The notes under the pieces: generated by a model
Database searches by the model: none
What the model was told of the DNA's origin: nothing
What the model saw: the letters and a program-made list of their open reading frames with translations, nothing else
From: Lachnospiraceae bacterium
GTDB taxonomy: Bacteria > Bacillota > Clostridia > Lachnospirales > Lachnospiraceae
DNA length: 55,689 nt
Direction: 5' to 3'
Assembly (NCBI GenBank): GCA_017626325.1
Contig: JAGAIZ010000050.1
Coordinates: 1-55,689, forward strand
Made by a program: the position numbers and the translations under genes
Shown here: one piece after another, positions 51,094-55,689 of the stretch
How the letters are laid out: each line of letters starts with the position of its first letter
How positions within the stretch are numbered: position 1 is the first letter of the stretch

Positions 51094-53664
51094 TTATGCT
51101 ATATCGTAAACCGACCATACCCGAAACGCCTTCGCGTCGCCCTCTGCGATTTCGACGCGCCGCTCTCCGGCGTTTAGGTCAAATGCATTATCGGAAAGCT
51201 TCACATCTCCGTCAACGCCCTCAATCCAGACGCTTTTGGCATACGCCTCCGCAGATATATAAAGGCTGTCTCCCTCCCTGCGCAGGCGCAGCTTGGGATC
51301 CCGGAAGAGAAAATGCTTGGGCGCGGTAAGAAGCGCCGTGTGCTCTGACACAATCTCTCCGTTCTGTTCAAAGGAATAGCTTATGTAAACCTGTAATTCA
51401 TCATAACAGCACAGATCGATCTTGGGCAGCCAGACGCCGGACAAGGGCGCCACTGTCACCTCCTGCTCTCCCTCTTCCAGAATCGCAGCCGACGCATCCC
51501 GCACAGCCCACCGCACCGTACCGCAGACAGACTTCCTCGTCTCGTTGGCCACATGCAAAACCGCCGACTTCTCAATGGACGCAGGCTGGGCAATACAGTA
51601 AGGCCGCTCACTCAGCTCTCCCTTTTCCTCACAGGAAATCATCACCGGCGCAAAAGCCCTTTTCTCCGCATAGTGCAGGGCTTTCCATCGGCCATAATAA
51701 TCAATACTTGACCAGGACGCCACAGGCCAGATATCGTTAAGCTGCCACACCACCGTTCCCATACATCTGCCCCGATATCTCCTGAAATGCTCGATGCCAT
51801 ACCGGATGGCGTCCGCCTGCAGAAGCTGGGAGGCGTAGAGCAGCATCTCGAAATTCTTAGGGTAGAGATAAGTGGCCGACAGGTAATTCAGAATCTTCCC
51901 GTTGGCCGCTGTATTCCGCTGGTGCATCTCCATCACCCGGCTGAAAATATTCCGCTCCTTGGGCCGGGTGAAAGTCTCCACCGTCTTCAGGCACGGAAAA
52001 GACTGAAATCCGAATTCTGACAGGTAGCGGAAATAGAACTTCCGGTATTCCGTAAAAGGCTTATTGCCGTGCCATACGTCCCAATAATGGGTATCGCCCC
52101 TATTCTCATCCCACGGATTGTCATAGTTGCCGCCGGAAGAGGGGGAAGAAGGCCAGTAAAAGGCAGCCGGATCCTCCTCTTCCACGATCTTGGGCAGAAT
52201 GTATTCAAAAAGCTTAATATAATCATACTTCTGCTTGGCGGAAGGCTCCCACGCTCCGTCTAATGTCTGGGTCTCCATCTCATTATTTCCGCACCAGAGC
52301 CCCAGACAGGCATGATGGCGGATACGCCTGATATTGTCCCGAAATTCCGCCGTCACACTACGCTCAAAATCCTCGTCCAGCTCATAAGAGGCGCAGGCAA
52401 ACATCATATCCTGCCAGACCACCAGCCCAAGCTCGTCGCAGGCGTCATAGAACCAGTCGTCGGGATAATAGCCGCCGCCCCAGACACGGATACAATTGTG
52501 ATTAGCCGCCGCTGCGTCCCGAAGCAGCTTGTAAGTACGCTCCTTCGTCACTCTCGAGAGTATGTTGTCCTCCGGAATATAGTCTGCGCCCATGGCGAAA
52601 ATCTTCACGCCGTTGACCTCATGGGCGAAGCATTCTCCCCATTCGTCCTTCTGTGTATTCACCGTTATGGTGCGCAGACCGATTCTGCGGCTCCAGCGGT
52701 CCAAGAGCCCGCCCTCGTTGTCCAACAGCGAAACCTCCGCCCGGTACAATGGCTGCTCCCCATATCCACGGGGCCACCAACGCCTGGGATTCCGTATGGT
52801 AATGCGGTCCCACCCGTCGTCTTTAGAAGACTGCTTCATAAGAAGCCGCCCTTCCTCATCGTACAGAGCGACGCAGATTTCATAGGCATCCTGTGATTGG
52901 TTTACATAATCTTCTATCGTAACATCGAACCCCAGCGTAACAATGTCTTCCTGACAGCCTGCATCGTCCTCCTGCCCTGCGCAGCAGACCACTTCGCCGC
53001 CGCTCCTGTCCAGCGCCTCATCCGCTGCAGGCACGCTGTCGCTCTGGGTTGCCCAGTTTTGTGTTATGTAAACCTGCTCCAATCTTGCCTTTTCCCCGGA
53101 AAGAATAGAAACGTCTCTGAAAATTCCCATATCCGGCAGCCTGGGGCCCCAGTCCCAGCCGAACATGCAGTGCGCCTTCCGCAGATGGGGAAAGCCTTTC
53201 ATGCACTCATGGGAGCCGCCCGTATATACCTTGCGGTTCTCCTCTTCTATAAATTTCGTAGGTGAATGAAACTCCACCCGCAGCACGTTCCCGCCTGCCC
53301 GGACAATCTCTGCTATATCATATTCCCAGATGCGGTGCATATTATCCGCATGTCCCAGAAACACATCATTCAAATAAATATCAGCCAGCGTATCGATCCC
53401 CTCAAACCGCAGCAGAATGAAATCCTCCGCCATCCGCTCCGCCGGATAGTCAAAAGCAGTCCAGAACCTGAAATCATTCTCCATCAGCTTCAGCGCATCC
53501 AGTTCATTCATCCTGTCATAAGGGTCCGGCATCAGCCCCTGCTCCAGCAGATTGCCATAGACAGACCCCGGTATCCGGGCCAAAACAGGCTCCTGCGTAA
53601 TTCCATACACATTCTCCCCGATAATCTGCATCTGCCAGCTTCCGTTTAAACTCAGTCGATTCAT
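51094..53664 (-). CDS. Beta-mannosidase, glycoside hydrolase family 2
   Basis: 856 residues. Cleaves terminal beta-mannose from oligosaccharides. Jelly-roll domain first (SLNGSWQMQII, EENRKVYTGGSHECMKGFPHLRKAH), then beta sandwich, and a TIM barrel with acid/base Glu in WCGNNEMET and nucleophile Glu in YLSEFGFQSFP; HCMFGWDWGPRLPDMGIFRDV is a mannosidase-type mark. The start at 53664 is chosen for GGAGGG four bases upstream; the frame runs to 54339 but its extra part is low-complexity antisense sequence of the small membrane protein gene. No signal peptide, so substrate oligosaccharides must be imported. A promoter lies at 53771-53799. Confidence 0.93.
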   Translation of the reverse strand: MNRLSLNGSWQMQIIGENVYGITQEPVLARIPGSVYGNLLEQGLMPDPYDRMNELDALKLMENDFRFWTAFDYPAERMAEDFILLRFEGIDTLADIYLNDVFLGHADNMHRIWEYDIAEIVRAGGNVLRVEFHSPTKFIEEENRKVYTGGSHECMKGFPHLRKAHCMFGWDWGPRLPDMGIFRDVSILSGEKARLEQVYITQNWATQSDSVPAADEALDRSGGEVVCCAGQEDDAGCQEDIVTLGFDVTIEDYVNQSQDAYEICVALYDEEGRLLMKQSSKDDGWDRITIRNPRRWWPRGYGEQPLYRAEVSLLDNEGGLLDRWSRRIGLRTITVNTQKDEWGECFAHEVNGVKIFAMGADYIPEDNILSRVTKERTYKLLRDAAAANHNCIRVWGGGYYPDDWFYDACDELGLVVWQDMMFACASYELDEDFERSVTAEFRDNIRRIRHHACLGLWCGNNEMETQTLDGAWEPSAKQKYDYIKLFEYILPKIVEEEDPAAFYWPSSPSSGGNYDNPWDENRGDTHYWDVWHGNKPFTEYRKFYFRYLSEFGFQSFPCLKTVETFTRPKERNIFSRVMEMHQRNTAANGKILNYLSATYLYPKNFEMLLYASQLLQADAIRYGIEHFRRYRGRCMGTVVWQLNDIWPVASWSSIDYYGRWKALHYAEKRAFAPVMISCEEKGELSERPYCIAQPASIEKSAVLHVANETRKSVCGTVRWAVRDASAAILEEGEQEVTVAPLSGVWLPKIDLCCYDELQVYISYSFEQNGEIVSEHTALLTAPKHFLFRDPKLRLRREGDSLYISAEAYAKSVWIEGVDGDVKLSDNAFDLNAGERRVEIAEGDAKAFRVWSVYDIA

Positions 53665-53770
53665 GTAACCCTCCATGTATGAGCATTGGCTGCACCCCGA
53701 TTGTAAAACAATCAGCACATCCGTTTTATTTTCAACCCGGCGCTTCTCTATTCCGCGCAGTTCTATTTTT

Positions 53771-53799
53771 ATTCTAACATAATATCGACAACATGGAAA
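53771..53799 (-). promoter_or_regulatory. Possible promoter of beta-mannosidase gene
   Basis: Minus strand TTTCCA (53799-53794), 17 bases, TAGAAT (53776-53771), 107 bases upstream of the start. The -35 is weak. The rest of the gap 53665-53985 has no gene or clear signal. Confidence 0.4.
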
Positions 53800-53985
53800 T
53801 ACAGTTTCTTTTCTACGCATCAAAACGCCACATCGAATGCGTACGAAATCCACATAGAAATATGGTTCCTTTTCTGTGAAAAATATGATATGGTTAAAAA
53901 GCCATAGGAAACGCGAAAGCTGCCATTGGCGTAAATACAGAAAATCTATGATAGAAATGGAAGGGAAAAGGAAATAAGAACCGCA

Positions 53986-54426
53986 ATGAATCATAAAGAC
54001 AACATTGAAACAAAACAGAAAACAACCGCTGAAACAAGACGGAAAACAACCGCTGAAACAAGACGGAAAACAGCCGCTGCAACGAATCATAAAGCCATAG
54101 AGAAATCCAGGCCTGAAACAGAAACCAAAACCAGGCAAGCCCCAAGAACCCCCAGGCAGATCGCAGCGCTTATGTGCGTTATCCTGTTGGCAGCCATGTA
54201 TCTGGTAACTTTCCTGGTAGCCTGTCTGGACTTCCCGGGCTGGAATAAGTTCTTCGCCGGATGCCTGCTTATGACGATCGCCCTGCCGATTCTGCTGTGG
54301 CTCTACATCTGGCTCTATGGCATATATACCCGGAAACACACGATGGCGTCGTTAGATATGATGCACAGCGACGATAATACCGGCATCCGTGCAGACGGCC
54401 ATTCCGACACCCGATCTCAGAAATAA
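53986..54426 (+). CDS. Small two-helix membrane protein with N-terminal repeats
   Basis: 146 residues. The first ~50 are hydrophilic with repeated KTTAETRR-type units, then two membrane helices (~62-84, LMCVILLAAMYLVTFLVAC, and ~92-115, LLMTIALPILLWLYIWLYG), then a polar tail. RQIAALMCVILL...YIWLYG looks conserved in Lachnospiraceae and I think it is a real gene, but its function is unknown. The ribosome binding site is weak (AGGAAATAAGAACCGCA), so the exact start is uncertain. It is on the plus strand between divergent minus-strand genes. Confidence 0.65.
   Translation: MNHKDNIETKQKTTAETRRKTTAETRRKTAAATNHKAIEKSRPETETKTRQAPRTPRQIAALMCVILLAAMYLVTFLVACLDFPGWNKFFAGCLLMTIALPILLWLYIWLYGIYTRKHTMASLDMMHSDDNTGIRADGHSDTRSQK
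54007..54078 (+). repeat. 24-bp tandem repeat in the small membrane protein gene
   Basis: Three in-frame 24-base units at 54007, 54031 and 54055, ending in ACC GCT or GCC GCT, each encoding an 8-residue basic unit. Confidence 0.85.
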
Positions 54427-54473
54427 AGGGTGCTATATTTCACGGACACTTATTTCCGGGCGGCTTCCGCATT

Positions 54474-55067
54474 TCAGCCGCCGCACATCCGCAGGAACAT
54501 CTCATGTATCCTCATGTCCGCATCCAGCTCCGGATGAAAAGCTATGCCAAGCTGGTTTGCGCAGCGAACCGCCACAATACGGTCCTCTGCCCGTGCCAGC
54601 ACTTCCACTTCCTGCTCCCGTCCTTTTATTATGGCTTCTATATAAGGTGCGCGGATAAACGTCATCGGCACAACGCCGATCCCCTTTACCTCCTGCTCCG
54701 TATGGAAGCTGCCAAGCTGTCTGCCATAGGCGTTGCGCTGTACCCGTACGGGAAGCGTGCCGAGATACACATGAGCGTCATTGCTGATTTCCTGCGCCAG
54801 CAGAATCAGTCCCGCGCAGGTTCCAAAGACCGGCAGTCCGCCGCGAATCCGGTCCTGCAGGGAATCAAACATATCCAGTTCCCGCAGCAGCTTTCCCTGT
54901 ACAGTGCTCTCGCCGCCGGGCAGTATCAGCCCGTCGAACTCCTGCTCCAGATCAGACTTCTGGCGAAGCTCGACACATTCTGCCCCCAACTCCTCCATTC
55001 GGGTAATATGCTCCGCAAAAGCGCCCTGTACGGCAAGCACCGCTATTTTCTTCTTACACATACGCAA
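54474..55067 (-). CDS. pdxT: Pyridoxal 5'-phosphate synthase glutaminase subunit
   Basis: 197 residues. It hydrolyses glutamine and hands ammonia to PdxS for PLP synthesis without deoxyxylulose phosphate. Class I glutaminase motifs are complete: LPGGESTVQGKLL, the nucleophile Cys in FGTCAGLILLA, and the His/Glu pair in AFHPELDADMRIHEMF. The start at 55067 (MRMCKKK) or two residues on is plausible. It follows pdxS by 18 bases, in the usual order. Confidence 0.96.
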   Translation of the reverse strand: MRMCKKKIAVLAVQGAFAEHITRMEELGAECVELRQKSDLEQEFDGLILPGGESTVQGKLLRELDMFDSLQDRIRGGLPVFGTCAGLILLAQEISNDAHVYLGTLPVRVQRNAYGRQLGSFHTEQEVKGIGVVPMTFIRAPYIEAIIKGREQEVEVLARAEDRIVAVRCANQLGIAFHPELDADMRIHEMFLRMCGG

Positions 55068-55085
55068 TTCCCTTGCCTTCCTGCA

Positions 55086-55689
55086 TTACTTGCCGCGTTC
55101 CGCCATCAAAATCTCAATTTCCTGCTCGTTGATACCGACCATCGCCTCGCCTAAATCCTCGGAAAGCTCCGCGATCAGCCTGCTGTCCTGATAATTAGCG
55201 ACAGCCTTGACAATAGCCGCCGCGCGCTTCTTCGGGTCGCCGGACTTAAAGATACCGGAGCCTACGAACACGCCTTCCGCTCCAAGCTGCATCATCAGCG
55301 CTGCGTCTGCGGGCGTCGCCACGCCGCCTGCCGCAAAGTTCACCACTGGAAGCCTGCCTTTGTCATGCACATATTCCACCAATTCATAAGGAACCGCAAG
55401 CTGCTTGGCTTCTTCGAACAGTTCGTCTTTTCTCATGGATGTAATCCGGGCTATCTCACTGTTCATCCTGCGCATGTGGCGCACCGCCTGCACCACGTCT
55501 CCGGTGCCCGGCTCGCCCTTGGTACGAATCATGGACGCTCCCTCGTTGATACGGCGGAGCGCCTCGCCCAGATCCTTCGCCCCGCATACGAAGGGCACGC
55601 TGAAATCTCTCTTATTGATATGGTACACATCATCCGCCGGAGACAGCACTTCGCTCTCGTCAATATAGTCGATCTCAATCGCCTCCAGA
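55086..55689 (-). CDS. pdxS: Pyridoxal 5'-phosphate synthase subunit PdxS (N-terminus outside window)
   Basis: The visible ~200 residues are the C-terminal two thirds of PdxS, the synthase that builds PLP from ribose 5-phosphate, glyceraldehyde 3-phosphate and ammonia. Seen: [20 protein letters not shown] near the window edge, [17 protein letters not shown], the phosphate-binding [46 protein letters not shown] and [14 protein letters not shown]. The start codon and first ~90 residues lie beyond base 55689. It is complete at its C-terminus and upstream of pdxT in the operon. Confidence 0.96.
   Translation of the reverse strand, partial: LEAIEIDYIDESEVLSPADDVYHINKRDFSVPFVCGAKDLGEALRRINEGASMIRTKGEPGTGDVVQAVRHMRRMNSEIARITSMRKDELFEEAKQLAVPYELVEYVHDKGRLPVVNFAAGGVATPADAALMMQLGAEGVFVGSGIFKSGDPKKRAAAIVKAVANYQDSRLIAELSEDLGEAMVGINEQEIEILMAERGK

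Noticed and set aside
53665-54339. N-terminal extension of the beta-mannosidase
   Set aside because: The part is low complexity and antisense to the small membrane protein gene; a strong ribosome site precedes the ATG at 53664, where the family fold begins.

Overview
The window looks like a chromosome segment of a spore-forming, anaerobic Lachnospiraceae-type Firmicute. The support is: GGAGG-type ribosome binding sites, a thrS T-box leader, an infC-rpmI-rplT operon with an attenuator leader, a BirA-type bioY operator, a SpoIID/LysM protein, a Spo0A DNA-binding-domain protein, DUF1540 and YolD families, and roughly 50% GC with low-GC islands. No phage, plasmid or conjugative genes are seen. 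The order is mostly housekeeping and sensory genes on the minus strand, with plus-strand genes only at 19304-23458, 27068-27520 and 53986-54426.

Layout. 1-4575: end of a repeat element, then (minus) a hybrid histidine kinase, a lipoprotein solute-binding protein and an RpiB-like isomerase. 4896-6904: YolD plus a Y-family polymerase. 6994-14602: MATE exporter, then an aliphatic amide module: AmiC-like receptor fused to a histidine kinase, AraC-type response regulator, AmiS channel, AmiE amidase and a leader with a terminator. 14607-19000: Na+ symporter, a 120-bp tandem repeat, a Cys-rich small protein, a Nudix hydrolase, a fused membrane/spermidine-synthase-like protein. 19304-23520: SpoIID/PG-binding/LysM protein, then a FIST + soluble chemoreceptor pair behind 0A-like boxes. 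23545-26756: RlmD, small proteins, HAD phosphatase, tRNA-Pro(AGG). 26860-28921: an AT-rich Spo0A-C-like regulator with a nested palindrome, then an EAL protein. 29004-35382: thioesterase, PepD, and the biotin genes bioY-bioB-bioD-bioA with a BirA box. 35398-36901: rplT, rpmI, infC and leader. 36942-40244: lipoprotein, DUF1540 protein, glycosyltransferase-like membrane protein. 40266-43364: thrS, a small membrane protein, two repeat families and the T-box. 43588-46033: SEC-C protein and an NhaC antiporter with a structured leader. 46140-50441: ABC exporter pair and TetR. 50499-55689: PAP2 phosphatase, beta-mannosidase, small membrane protein, pdxT and the start-truncated pdxS.

The most notable items are (1) the amide-responsive system, where the AmiC receptor of the classical ami operon has been joined to a histidine kinase and paired with an AraC-type regulator; (2) a receiver-less Spo0A DNA-binding domain protein behind a 37-bp nested palindrome; (3) two small repeat families, one with terminal inverted repeats and target-site-like direct repeats, the other with conserved arms and exchangeable hairpin cores, both inserted into leaders and operon gaps; and (4) the FIST + soluble chemoreceptor pair under apparent Spo0A-type boxes. 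All functional statements rest on reading the sequence and remembered family features; no searches were run.
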